From the NCBI GenBank assembly GCA_900239685.1, contig OENT01000757.1:1-64000 (forward strand): DNA of 64,000 nt. The letters are read 5' to 3'. Below are positions 53,001 through 64,000 of the stretch, piece by piece. Below the pieces are notes generated by a model. That model was not told the DNA's origin, did no database searches, and saw nothing but the letters and a program-made list of their open reading frames with translations. A program made the position numbers and the translations under genes. The first letter of the stretch is position 1. Each line of letters begins with the position of its first letter. Source of the stretch: Rotaria macrura. Taxonomy: Eukaryota; Rotifera; Eurotatoria; Philodinida; Philodinidae.

Positions 53001-56000
53001 GCAGACAATCCGAACAACACACTATTAATCTGATTATAGTGAAGGATAGAAACAAAGACAGCATTTAGAACAGGCTTTGTATACTGTCTAATGAAAAATT
53101 CTAAACTACAGCCAAGCCTAGACTTGGTTACTTATCGCTATATTTGAGATGCTTGGTGCCCATGTAGAACGGGAATGGTAGAAAGACATTGTTATTCACT
53201 TGCTGCTCGTAAATGCAACTAGTCTATCATTTTCTTTTATATGACACCTGTACATAATTCGATGATTGATTTATTGAAAGTGTCTGACTTGCTGATAAAT
53301 GCTCTTGAGCTAAGAAAACTGAAAAATTCGAAACGTCTTAAATGAGTTAGAGATCTCCGTTAAAACCAAAGAACCAACAATATTAAAAGAACAAGTCTTT
53401 AGCCGTAGGAACTTGCAACTCTACTTTAATACTTAAGATGCGTGTTCGCCTTCTCGTCAGAGCATTTAAAATTCATTTTAGTTTACAGTCTCAAATGTAC
53501 AATGATTCATCACATAAAAACGCTATGTTTGTCGAAAAGAAATTCTTGGCATATTGAAGCTTACGTGATGGTGTTGATTCTGATGGAACGACAGGCAATG
53601 GAGGCTGTTGTGGAACAATGATAGGAGCAATTTCTGGTTCGACAACAGTTGACATTATTTCTTGTGTAACAGGAGTTGATTTTGATTGTTCAGAGCCAAT
53701 ATTTTTTTGTTTTTTCTTTGAGGATTTTTGTTTTTTTCTATCATCGTCATCGGAATCACTCCATTCCACAGGTGCTGAAAATCGAATGATAAATTCATTT
53801 TCACTAATTTTCATTAGAAAACATTTAAGATGGTACTCCTGCTTCAATTCATCAAAAGTATGCAATGCTGATCTATAAGAATAGTCTAGACTTGAAGAAG
53901 AATTAAAAACTAAATTACTAGTCGGGCGAATTTCACATAGCACACAAGGTAGACTGTGCGAAATGCAGAAGAGTGACTTGTGACTTTCAGTTTTAAAGAA
54001 TCTTTCTCAGTGAACAATGTTAGAATCGTGAAAAAATATGTTTTCGAGTAGAACTCGGATTAGAAGAGAGTGAAACGAGTTTTGTTTTCGAAGTTCATGC
54101 CAGAGTTACATCTGTAAAATAGTCAAATTGTTTGGATCTTATTTAGAAACAAATTTATTGTCGAAGTATTGTATAAAAAGTAAAACTGAACTATTTGAGC
54201 TCACGGATAGAAAAACTGATTTCAATTCCTAAAAACACATGATATCAGTTTGTTCTCCCTTATCTTCACCTGTTATAAATAAATATGAGGAGAAGATATT
54301 GACATAAGAAAGATGTTCACGTTAACCGCTATCCTAAATTCAATGGTAGCAATATAAAAGGAAAGGTCACCTATTCCTCTTCTCATAAGAAATTTTGCAG
54401 AGGCTTTCTACTAATTTTAAAGTTTTGCCAAAATTTTCGATGGCTCCATTTTCTTCAAATTCCAAAAAATTCATTAGGCCAATTATTTTCATGTTTAAAA
54501 GCTTCATTATCCAAATAGTTTTAAGTTGATGAAAACTTCTTTGAAAAGACTCGGAATTCGAGGAACTTTTTTGACATTCTTCGATTTCAGAATTTATCTT
54601 CTTCCTGCTCTTACTCAATCACGGCATTTCGATATAAATCAGAAAGAAAAAGCGATTAGCATGATACCTATAAGATTAAAATGTTAAAGACGATGTAGTC
54701 TGCTGTAACCAATAGGCTAAAAGCTAGCATTCTTTTTTGTACTTTCAGATATTTTTTTATCGTTCGTGTGAGATCCGAATACGATCCATGCTGTCATTCA
54801 TATAACTGCATACTCTACTCATCCCTTCTACACAACGAAGTAACGTTTTACATAGAGTCAAATAAATGGTTGAAAAATTGCTGTAGACCATGAACAAGAG
54901 AAAATCCATATAAGAACATGAAACAAGAATGAGTAATGGAATAGAATAAGTCAAGTATATATAATTGGCAAAAATAAGTTCATGGCGCATGACTAATGAT
55001 AAGAAAAAAGAAAACCAAAAGTGATTTTATTGAATACTTCAGACGAAGAGAGAAAATCCTTATAATTACATCTGAAGAAGCAGTTGACTATAACATTTAC
55101 TTACTTTATACTAAAGTATTTAACGAAAAACACATTCTATGTTTATTTGAATTAGATATCAGTTAAATAAGATCTCTCTGATATTCCTTATGAAGCCTCA
55201 TTAAAATTCTGTAAAGACTGTTTATCACGATCTGTGACTGATAGATCATGCATTAATTCGATCCTAATTTTTTAACTAATTATTTCATTCATTACAATGT
55301 CTGTCATGATTTGTGCGAAAGAATTATGCAAAATTCTATCCTACACACTTCAATGTTCCTTTTATATCATGTTTGACAAAACAGACTAATCCAGGAAACT
55401 CTCTCTGTTATTGTAGCCATTGACTCTATCCACATATTGAGATGTAGTTTTTTATTGACTGTACAGTTGAATTCTTCAGAAGAAACTGTTGTTATCGATC
55501 ATCAATGAAAAAAGTGTAATGAAAACATTTTCTCTAGTCACACGATTTTATTAGTTTTTGTTCTATTCAAGGAATTTTATTTATGGATGCTCATCAGTTA
55601 TTAATTATTAAAATACTTTCTTTTTTATAAGCGCTTTACTCTCGATGTTTTACTGTATCAGAAAAAAAGCATAGTAAGAAATAAATTCTTCGACAACATA
55701 AGCTGTTCATCTTCTTATGATTCACCTTGCCTTATTGTTTTATTCTTTCAATATATCACCCACTGACATGAATCAAATGTTGAGAAGCTACAAATAAATT
55801 TTGAAGTTTTTCAGAATCGAAATTGGAATAAAACAGTACGATTCGACTGATCACTAACCGTTTCACAGTGAAGAAAAAAAGTCTTGACGAGATTGGTACG
55901 ATATGGCTAGTGCGCTTTTATAATTCGTTTCTCAAAATTTAATGTAACTTTCAGCAGATACGAAAACGATAAAATCGATAACTAACATTTGAGAATTGTC

Positions 56001-58198
56001 TTGCTCTGATGGTGGATAATTTTATCTACTCGCAAGTTGTGCATATTCAAGATTTCAAATATCTATATATCTTTTCAAATCATCATCGTATTTAACTTAA
56101 ATCGATGTGTCTATTTGAAATCTTGAATATGAATAACTACTCTAAGATTATGACATTCATCATCAAATCAAATACAATTACTATTATCAGATGCTAATCA
56201 ACGTTGATAGTACTTTCGTATTTGCTGAATTTTATCAAAAAACAAAAACAGATTTTCAGATGTGCAGATTTCATTCAGCTGATTCTCGAAGCGAAATTCT
56301 CGACTCAAAATGATATTCGAAAACTCAAGAACAAGTAAATACGAGAAATTGAGATTTATGTGTCGAACAAAAGAGGTAATACATTACGCCATGGAAATCA
56401 AGTGACTAAATAGCAGTCAGCTCGTTTCTGTACAATGGAGTAGCCAGTCATCATTAGAAGAAGAAGAAACTTGCTCAAGTCCACATAAATGCTATAATCC
56501 GTATCATATTAAAATAAATTACAAACCCTGCGAAACTTCTTTCACTTCAACTGGTTGATTATTAGTAATAGATTCGTCTGCATCATTTGTTTTGTTTTCT
56601 TCTTCAGCGTCAGATTCAACTTGAAAAATCAAAAAGATAAGTCCATATACGTTTCTTTTCATAGCCCCTATTGAATCATCAATAATTTACTTTTTTTTTC
56701 TTGGTTTTTTCCACCTTTCTTCGGTTTATTTTGCTTTTTATTATTTTTTTTCTTCGATTGAACACCAGTATCTGAGTCATCAGAAAAGTTGACGACGGCT
56801 AAAAAATAAAGAGAAGACGTTCAGAAGATTTTTTTCTGAATAGTATATTTTAGATTTTCGGTAGAAATTTTTCTTACATAATTCTCTGAAAAAATGAAGA
56901 TCATGAAAACTTATTTTCTGAAGACGATTCATAATGTTGAACGAATGAATTCTCATGCCAACGTAAATAGGAGGGTGGCTCGGATTCTTCAATATTCATC
57001 ACCTCTGAGTATCATTGATTATGAAGAAAAAGAATAAAGGAAAAATTTAGAAGAGAACTCAACACATTGAGATTTTATTTTATTTTTCTATTGGATGAGC
57101 TTTTTCGCAATAAATTTTGATGGTGTCTAAAATACTCATGTGTGACTCTCCCTTTCCCGATGAATATCTGTGCTGTAATCTAGATGGAAAAGTTAAAACT
57201 AAGAGCTTGAAATAGAAAAAAAGCATTCGAAATATTCGGCACATCGTAATAATGGCCGATCAGAAAAGAAAACGATTCTTTGATAGATTATCCTCTAGTT
57301 CTTATCTTTATTTTCGAATAAAATAATTCAAGATTTCTTTTTACCTTGCTGAGCTGCCTTTTCAACGATCTCTGGTGGAATTTCATGAACTTCGTTGTCA
57401 TTTTCATTATCTAATAGCACATTTTTTTTACCACCTTTTGGTTTTTTACGATCTGATTTATTTTCATTTTGAGTTGTTGATTCAGTTGGTTCATTATCAT
57501 TATTTTTATTGTGGCCTTTTTTGCCCTTATTTTTTTTCTTATTTCGATTATCATCGTCATCTGAATCAGCTGGAAGAGAACCTAAGAGATGCATAGTCGT
57601 CTAAACGAGTCATAAATGAATTCAAAAAAAGAATCTTTACCTTGCTTAACAGAAGTTTGTTCAACATCATCATCATCAACATCACTGACTTGTTTATTAT
57701 TCTTCTTGCCTTTATTTTTCTTGTTTTTATTCTTGTTCCGTTTTTTGTCATCATCCGAGTCATTTTGTGGAGGATTTTTCGTTGTTGCTTTAGTTGAAAT
57801 TTCATTCTGATCCTCATTATCATCGTCGGATACTGGAGCTTTTGATGGAGCTGATTTTGTTGGTGGTTTGTTTTTTGCCGGAACATTTTTTTTCTTGTTA
57901 TTTTTACGCTTCGAATCATCATCAGAATCATTACTATTCTGACCTTCTAGAGAGAGATTTACAAGACCTTTCTCGACTTGCTCAAGACGTTGTAAACGCT
58001 TTGATGACATGTGAATCGATCTAAAATGTGAGATGTAAAAATTAATGGTATAAGAGAGTTATTTATACAATGTAAAACTTAATTACGCAAGAGTATTGGA
58101 ATAAAACGACTCATAAAATTAAGTAAGAAAGAAAAAGCATGTATTGTTTCTTACTCATCACTGGTATTATTCAGTGGTTGGTTCGCTTGATTGTCCAT
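50090..58198 (-). CDS. ABCF1: ABCF1 (ABC50), translation-initiation ABC ATPase
   Basis: Eight exons: 58198-58155, 58020-57641, 57581-57345, 56798-56691, 56619-56527, 53774-53565, 52710-51250 and 50664-50090; 1,035 aa (human 845). ABCF1 binds eIF2 and ribosomes and has no membrane domain. The N-terminal ~470 residues are low-complexity, alternating acidic SD(D)n and Lys-rich blocks, then SKELKKL and [14 protein letters not shown]1: [44 protein letters not shown]2: GPNGVGKST split by the last intron, [36 protein letters not shown] and [10 protein letters not shown] are ABCF1 hallmarks. The 44-nt first exon ([15 protein letters not shown]) joins in frame to exon 2; if it is not used, translation would start at 58,010 ([11 protein letters not shown]). 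Confidence 0.95.
53775..56526 (-). other. ABCF1 intron 5, large, no certain feature
   Basis: A 2.75-kb intron, the largest of the gene. Two minus-strand frames, 54,367-54,618 (83 codons, charged) and 54,757-54,990 (77 codons, hydrophobic), have no support beyond length. Smaller introns at 50,665-51,249, 52,711-53,564 and 56,799-57,344 also show nothing. Confidence 0.45.
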
Positions 58199-58582
58199 AA
58201 AGGTTTTCGATGTCAGTAGAGGTCACTACTAATCAGTTGAGATCGTTACGTATTATTCATCGTTTAGAAAAAGGCAAAAAGAGCACGTTTCGGTTCATGT
58301 ACAATGATAAAACAATCGCAGAGTTCTATGAAGATCAAATTTCAAGGTTTTTACATCTCTGAAAAAGCCTTTCGATCACTATCAATTCATGTTTTATTAC
58401 AATATAATCTGCATAACTTCAATATGAAGTGTCAATAGGTTGGACACACGTTCATGTTTGATTAGAAATATTCTATTCTTTTTTGGTTTGAAGCCATATT
58501 CTAAGTAGAATATTGAAAAGCACGCATGAAACCTTACTAAAATCATCTTTCATACGTCCTTCGCATAATCTTAAGCTGTATG

Positions 58583-58599
58583 TATATATATATATATAT
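58583..58599. repeat. (TA)n microsatellite
   Basis: An uninterrupted TA run upstream of ABCF1. Confidence 0.8.
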
Positions 58600-59572
58600 C
58601 AAATATAAAGTTCCTATCACGTCAACAAGACTAATATTATTATGGATAATAGACGTCTTAAGATGTTGCTAAACGTTTAGTCTATAATACCACAACATCA
58701 TTTTACTCTAAATTGTCAAGCAACTGTTGTTGATAGATTTTATTTATGCATATTTATGATGGACTCTATGGTCGACGCCGCTCCATTATATAAAAATACG
58801 TTTCCTTGAGACATATTCTAAAGAAGTCATATATGTACTTGTCAATAAGCAGCAATGTTCGAAATAAGAAAAAATAACGGCAGCCGATGAAAAAACTAAA
58901 AACCACTCTTTTGTGTATACATTCGATTAAGAAATTTATTGAATCGATTGATTTAATTACATGTAATATTTACAAGGCTATTGTTTATGAAGTCTGCAAT
59001 GCGATGTAGACTATACTTATCTCACTTGATATATTCTATTTGATCAGAATAGTCTATCATAATTAGAATGGACATTTGATGCTTTTAGTGAATATCCTCC
59101 AATTAATAGATGAAAAATAGACTGTGTATGAAAAAACAGTTTCGTACCATGACTTGGTATATTTCTACTTTTTTTTAATTTTGTCTATCTCTCCCTCTCT
59201 TCGTTATTGTGTTGAGATACACATTAGACAAGTGATCGTGAGAATAATTTCTTGTTTGAACATATCACATCGAAGTATTTGATTAGTGAAGAATGATTAG
59301 CAAATACCTCTTATGAAAAAAGCATCATGTCTAATCATACAAGAAGTTGATGAACGGAGTAAACAGCACATGAGAGCTAGTACATGATGATAGCCCAATT
59401 GCACTTAGAGAAGAAGAAGAAAGCTATGTATATATGAATATGTATATCTACCATGTCTAATTGCCTGAAATGCGAATGATCGACGTAACAATTTTCTTCA
59501 TTCTCATCATTATTGTTCCCTCTACCCTTTTCTTTCGTCTTTGTATTCCCGTAAATCTGATTATCAAGTGGT

Positions 59573-59902
59573 ATGGATGAGTATTATAGTACGACAAATG
59601 ACGATGATGTTGCGCGCTTCGTTTTACTGTTTGTAAAAATACATCAGCAGACAATGAGAAACAGAGAGTCAGCCATTTTGTATACCACCCTCGAGCGACG
59701 ATTGTCGCCTCTATATAAATATATTAGCCTGTTTCTTCTTTCACTGCTTTTTTCACTTTACTGCCACATCGCGACAACACTTGTCAGCGATCCTGAAGCC
59801 ACTCAACAGTTATATGAGATCCAATTTCGAGGTTATCCTGATGTTGAAGTCGTTCTCATTGTTAGTCACGCTGAATTTGAGATCTATCCATTTGATCGGT
59901 AG
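59573..59902 (+). CDS. Hypothetical membrane protein, 109 aa
   Basis: An ATG frame with an acidic start (MDEYYSTTNDDDVARF), one TM helix (YISLFLLSLLFSLYCHIAT) and a mixed tail (SDPEATQQLYEIQFRG, PDVEVVLIVSHAEFE). Family not recognised. It lies 560 bp upstream of Slit on the same strand and may be part of its 5' untranslated region rather than a gene. Confidence 0.28.
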   Translation: MDEYYSTTNDDDVARFVLLFVKIHQQTMRNRESAILYTTLERRLSPLYKYISLFLLSLLFSLYCHIATTLVSDPEATQQLYEIQFRGYPDVEVVLIVSHAEFEIYPFDR

Positions 59903-60039
59903 TAACATTACGTCTGCAATGTATGTGATTTAGTTGTTCAATTCTTCTCATCTCATCGACGATTATTAGTAATCAGTATCACAATCAATTCTCGTGCTGT
60001 CTCTCTCTCCCCCTCTCTCTTATTTCGCCTCTGGTCTTA

Positions 60040-60042
<3 letters not shown>

Positions 60043-60072
<30 letters not shown>
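60043..60072. repeat. (CT)n tract
   Basis: A pure CT run inside a longer pyrimidine-rich block, about 390 bp before the Slit start codon. Confidence 0.8.
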
Positions 60073-60074
<2 letters not shown>

Positions 60075-60462
60075 GCGCGAGCTTTCTCTCCCTCCTTCTC
60101 GCTCTCTTCTGCTCTTATTTTCTTCTAAGCTTTTTTTTTGTTCTTATAGAAAGAGAGCGCAAAACGAACGAACGAACGAACGAGAACAGAGCTGATGAAT
60201 GTCCAGCGTATATGTGTATATACAAGTAACATGTATGAGTAAAGAGCATCGTCACTGCTACTTCTCTTGCTGCTGCTGTTACTGCTACAACTCCTTCGTT
60301 TCATCATATAACAATTATCGCATTTCTTCTCTGATGTATCTGCTTGCCTGCTGATACTCGTTACCAGAACCCCTACTTACAAACACATAACCAGCAATTT
60401 ACCTTACTATTACCACTAATGTTTCAAACAATTCGACAAAGGCGAACCATCGCATCAACAAG

Positions 60463-61558
60463 ATGACCCTACTCTTACTAACGTGTAGCATTTACGTTCT
60501 TTTATTATTTCAGTCACATACTATTGGTGCATGTCCATCTGTTTGCGCATGTCATGGGCCCAATGTTGACTGTAGCAATCGTGGACTACAAACAATACCA
60601 CCTGGAATTCCACGAAACGTTTTTAAACTGTAAGTATCCTATTAATTAAAAGAGAGGAAACAGATAAAGTTGAATATTTGGCCTTGATGTATACATTTAT
60701 AATCAATGAATACAAAAAGAGAAGGTTCTAATCTCTTTTGTTGAAACGTGTTTGCATGACGATTCAATAAGATTAACTTGTAAGAGAGGAGTGCAGCTGC
60801 TCTGCTCGTTGCCGATGATGTCATTACGCACAATTGAGTTTTTGCGAGAATGTGATTGAATTCTTCAGGTATATGCTTATATGATGTAAACTGGAAAATG
60901 AGAACGATAGAGAAGTTGAAAAGCTTCTCAAATTTCCTTTCTCTATTCTTTATCTGTATTAAATGTACGGATGGATTTATATGTCCTTCGTGATAGAGAC
61001 AACGCCGCGTCGTTTCGCTCCATTGAAAACTTTAAATTGATGTAATACAATTGTGGTCATCATGATCACTCGCCTGTCATTATCAGTTAACTTTGATAAA
61101 TTTTTAATCTTATCATATAAGCATGTGATCTTGTATGCACCTAATAATGATAAAGATATCTTCCTCAGAAGACATAGACAGACAGATAGACCTTCCCTGT
61201 GTGTCGATCTTTCCGCTCGTTTCTTTTCTTCTCTTTGTACTGCCGTACATTTTCTATATATGTTGCGTCATAGAATCTTTTATGCAACCTTAATCATAAT
61301 CGGCAAGTATTTATATCAATCTTTAAGCACGGAACGGAACAAATAATCATAGTATATGGATATATATATATATATATTTGTGTACATTTTGCTAACGTTG
61401 TCGCTGACGCGTATGCGCGCTCTTTAGCGTTCTCGCCAAGTTGAGATAGATCAGTGAATGATGTATAAAAGAGATTACGCCATACACATGCTATTCGTAA
61501 ACAAAATTAAAGCGAATGCCAAGTGTTTTTGTTGATCATATAGAACAACAATCGTTTC

Positions 61559-61601
<43 letters not shown>

Positions 61602-63381
61602 GTGTGTGTGAGAGTGTTGAGAAAGAATAAAATAAAGTATGTGCACGCACACCTTAGCTGATCGTAGACAAGATTGACGCACAAGCTCTACTCATCTATA
61701 TAGATACATGATTTGCTTCAGTATTCTCTTTTCTTTTATTCGTGTGAATCGTTTTCTTGTCTGCATATTTCTGCATACGCTACGAGAAAAAAAAGGTCAA
61801 TGCTCATCAATCGTGATGCAACCAGGGATCAGGTAGATTGAAATTCAGACAAGATGCTTAAATAACAAGAGGAAGAAGTAAAAGTCGCATGGTTTCTCCT
61901 ATATTTCAAGACATGAATTTCGTTTCTTATATTGACCTAATACTTTTGTTGCTCTACATAAAATAAAAAAGCAGAAAAGTTCGTGGCGTTGCTTTTTACT
62001 CTTTATGGTTTCATTTGAAGAATATTTGTATGTTAGAACAATGATTATAGTTCATAAAATGTGTTCAGCGAAAGTAGAATGATTAAAAGGTTTCTTTTTT
62101 TCACTTGTACTTTGTTCGATACATATATATATATATATATATATTCATGCCTATGTATGTATACAAAAACGATAGAATCAACATTTTTTTCTCATTTTTG
62201 CCTTTATCACAATGAATAAATGGTTCACACCAACCATGGACATATATTAAGAATTGGTTATATACAATAAAAAGGAAAAGAGTAAAAGAAAGCTTGTCAT
62301 ACCGATGTGAAAAAACTACGACTAGTAATATTGCCCGCCCATTTTACCGCTATCTCGAACTCCAAAGGTGGCCTGTCAACTACGAATATGATGCGATGAA
62401 TTATTGCATCACACCAAAGAGCTCAGCAAGTAATCGATGATAACAAAAAATATACAACGTTTTCTTTTTCACTCTCTCCATCATCTTAATTCAAAAGAAA
62501 GTATTTAGACGATGAAATATCAAGGACAATTATGTTTCGTTCAACCACACCCATCGAGTAATGATAGAAATCAGTTTACTTCAATTATTGATGCTTATCC
62601 GAAAGAAACATAAGAAGGATATGGCAAATGAGAAGTTCATGTTATTGGGGCAGCCTTACGAACAAATTGTGTTCTGCTCGATTATCATTATGATTTATTC
62701 GCTTGTATACTTCGTCTCTCTCTTCTCTTTGTGTACATATATGTATTTTGTTTGCATGACCTCGCCCAATTCATTGTCACCTATATTCTCACAAATAAGA
62801 GCATGAGTGAACTAAATACTAATCAATATATATATATATATATATATATATGTACGAGTATAAACATGCGAATGACCGTTAAATTGCCCTTCTCATTCCT
62901 TTTACTATAGTGGATGACCAATTAATATGTTACACAATTTTGCTTTTTTTATGGATGTGCATATTTGCATAATTGACTTGCCGGAAATATGAGTAGACAA
63001 ATAATGCGTGTGATGATTTTTCTCCCTAATAATCAATAAAGTGCAATATTGGATGAATTATCTATGATAAAGAATTAAATAGAGAACAAGGCAGAAGAAT
63101 GATTGGCACATCTTACACAAGAAGTGTAATAAAGAGTTTTATGATAAAGTTCACTTCTCAAGAGAACTTCAAAGTGATTACATTAGAAAAGTTTCATATT
63201 TGAACTAATGTCTATAGCTATATCAAGTGAAATTGGAATAGATTATCCCATCGTTATCTATTTAATGTTTGTTTATTCATTTATTTATTTATGTATTTCT
63301 TCATTACAGAGAACTGCAATTCAATAACTTGTCCATCATCCGAAAAGATGATTTCAAAGCATTTCGTCAACTACGCATTTT
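60463..63381 (+). CDS. slit: Slit-like secreted LRR guidance protein, 5' end only
   Basis: Two coding exons are in the window, 60463-60629 and 63310-63381; the gene runs off the right edge. Slit proteins are secreted Robo ligands in axon guidance. A signal peptide (MTLLLLTCSIYVLLLFQSHT) leads directly into the cysteine-capped LRR N-terminal module: ACPSVCACHGPNVDCSNRGL, then QTIPPGIPRN. Exon 2 encodes the first LRR, LELQFNNLSIIRKDDF then KAFRQLRIL; it is exactly 72 nt, one 24-residue repeat, as in LRR genes built of one repeat per exon. The wording is closest to Drosophila Slit (CSCTGLNVDCSHRGL, RLELQGNNLTVI). Another LRR protein with the same cap is possible because the EGF and LamG parts are not visible. 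The 2.7-kb intron is full of TA runs. Confidence 0.78.
61360..61377. repeat. (TA)n microsatellite in Slit intron 1
   Basis: A pure alternating TA run. Confidence 0.8.
61563..61597. repeat. (TA)n microsatellite in Slit intron 1
   Basis: A pure alternating TA run of 35 nt, followed by TG repeats. Confidence 0.85.
62123..62144. repeat. (TA)n microsatellite in Slit intron 1
   Basis: A pure alternating AT run. Confidence 0.8.
62826..62851. repeat. (TA)n microsatellite in Slit intron 1
   Basis: A pure alternating AT run. The rest of the intron (60,630-63,309) shows no coding frame or RNA gene. Confidence 0.8.
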
Positions 63382-63550
63382 GTAAGTAATATGATTAATG
63401 ATAGAAAACATGAATAGATATTTTTTTTCCAAGTTCGTTTTTTGTATCATTATTGTCAAATGAACATCTTTTAGCCAACCGTTCTCCTATTGACAAGGTT
63501 AAGTGCTCTTCTTCCTCTTCCGACGTTCGCACAATGACAAGGTCAAGTAG

Positions 63551-63570
63551 ACACACACACACACACACAA
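63551..63570. repeat. (AC)n microsatellite
   Basis: A pure alternating AC run just after Slit exon 2. The rest of 63,382-64,000 is presumed intron 2 with nothing recognised. Confidence 0.85.
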
Positions 63571-64000
63571 GAAGTAGAATAAGAGAATAAGCACACATGC
63601 ACACAAGCTGATGAAGCTTTCGAAGATTTCATATCATATACATATATGAAAATTATACATTCAATAAACTTTTGTGTGTTTCAAGTAGAAAGAATACAAA
63701 TAAGACAACATCAATTTAAATGACCTTCTCAATGGCTTACCTTGTTCGTTTTTTAATATGTATATAATAGAAAAAAATCATGACTAATATGAATCGGATG
63801 TTCATATCTTAAATAATAGCAAAAAGAGATTAGAGCAGGTTCAAATTCAAGACATATAGATACTTAGGAGAAGAGAAGAGACGTGATGATAACAGAAATC
63901 GAGGTCACGTATATGTATTATCTTGAACTATTTCAAAAGCTTAAGATTTTGACAGTTTGGTGTAAATATCTATTTATTTGATGATTAATATACATAATAT

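Larger units (their letters stand above)
58600..60462. other. Divergent intergenic region between ABCF1 and Slit
   Basis: Likely holds both promoters. It contains a pyrimidine-rich block at about 59,995-60,072 with a pure (CT)n part, and a (CGAA)n tract at 60,164-60,183. No TATA box can be assigned with confidence. Confidence 0.45.

Noticed and set aside
54757-54990. 77-codon hydrophobic frame in ABCF1 intron, considered as a receptor fragment
   Set aside because: No recognisable helix motifs and no splice signals; kept only as a note on the intron.
57375-57810. Plus-strand frames rich in Phe/Leu/Ser opposite ABCF1
   Set aside because: Antisense shadows of the Lys/Asp-rich ABCF1 N-terminus.

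Overview
This is a 64 kb piece of an AT-rich animal genome. Its genes are unmistakably metazoan: fibrocystin-L, TRIM37, ABCF1, Slit and CKS. Most introns are only about 48-75 bp, with GT..AG ends, and a minority are kilobase-sized and hold the repeats. Compact AT-rich genes with micro-introns fit a rotifer, probably bdelloid; that placement is inference, not something the sequence proves.

Layout. (1) 1-20.4 kb, minus strand: most of a giant PKHD1L1 (fibrocystin-L) orthologue. I traced 35 exons with consistent reading frame, about 3,500 codons; the C-terminal part lies beyond position 1. (2) 20.5-29.5 kb: a repeat-rich intergenic stretch with several inverted-repeat elements, a TA-flanked palindromic MITE nested inside a foldback element, a family ending in a GGAGTCGGAGTT-type hairpin, and one tRNA-like sequence. 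(3) 29.5-30.9 kb, plus strand: two tandem CKS (CDK regulatory subunit) genes, one conventional and one diverged. (4) 33.7-35.0 kb, plus: a three-exon DUF2804 protein. (5) 35-39.9 kb: intergenic, with a second copy of the MITE family nested in a long-inverted-repeat element, small minus-strand ORFs and a coding relic. (6) 39.9-46.1 kb, plus: TRIM37 (RING, B-box, coiled coil, MATH; 12 exons). (7) 47.3-47.9 kb, plus: a four-TM EXPERA/EBP-like protein without introns. (8) 50.1-58.2 kb, minus: ABCF1, eight exons, with an exon-repeated acidic/lysine-rich N-terminus. (9) 60.5 kb to the right edge, plus: the first two coding exons of a Slit-like secreted LRR protein.

The genes do not form a functional cluster; this is an ordinary chromosomal neighbourhood. 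The most unusual material is the set of nested palindromic elements, the CKS pair (diverged copy with coding-like sequence after its stop), extra FN2-like modules in fibrocystin-L, and the exon-by-exon repeat in ABCF1. Exon boundaries were read by eye from splice signals and frame continuity; no alignment or transcript data were available.
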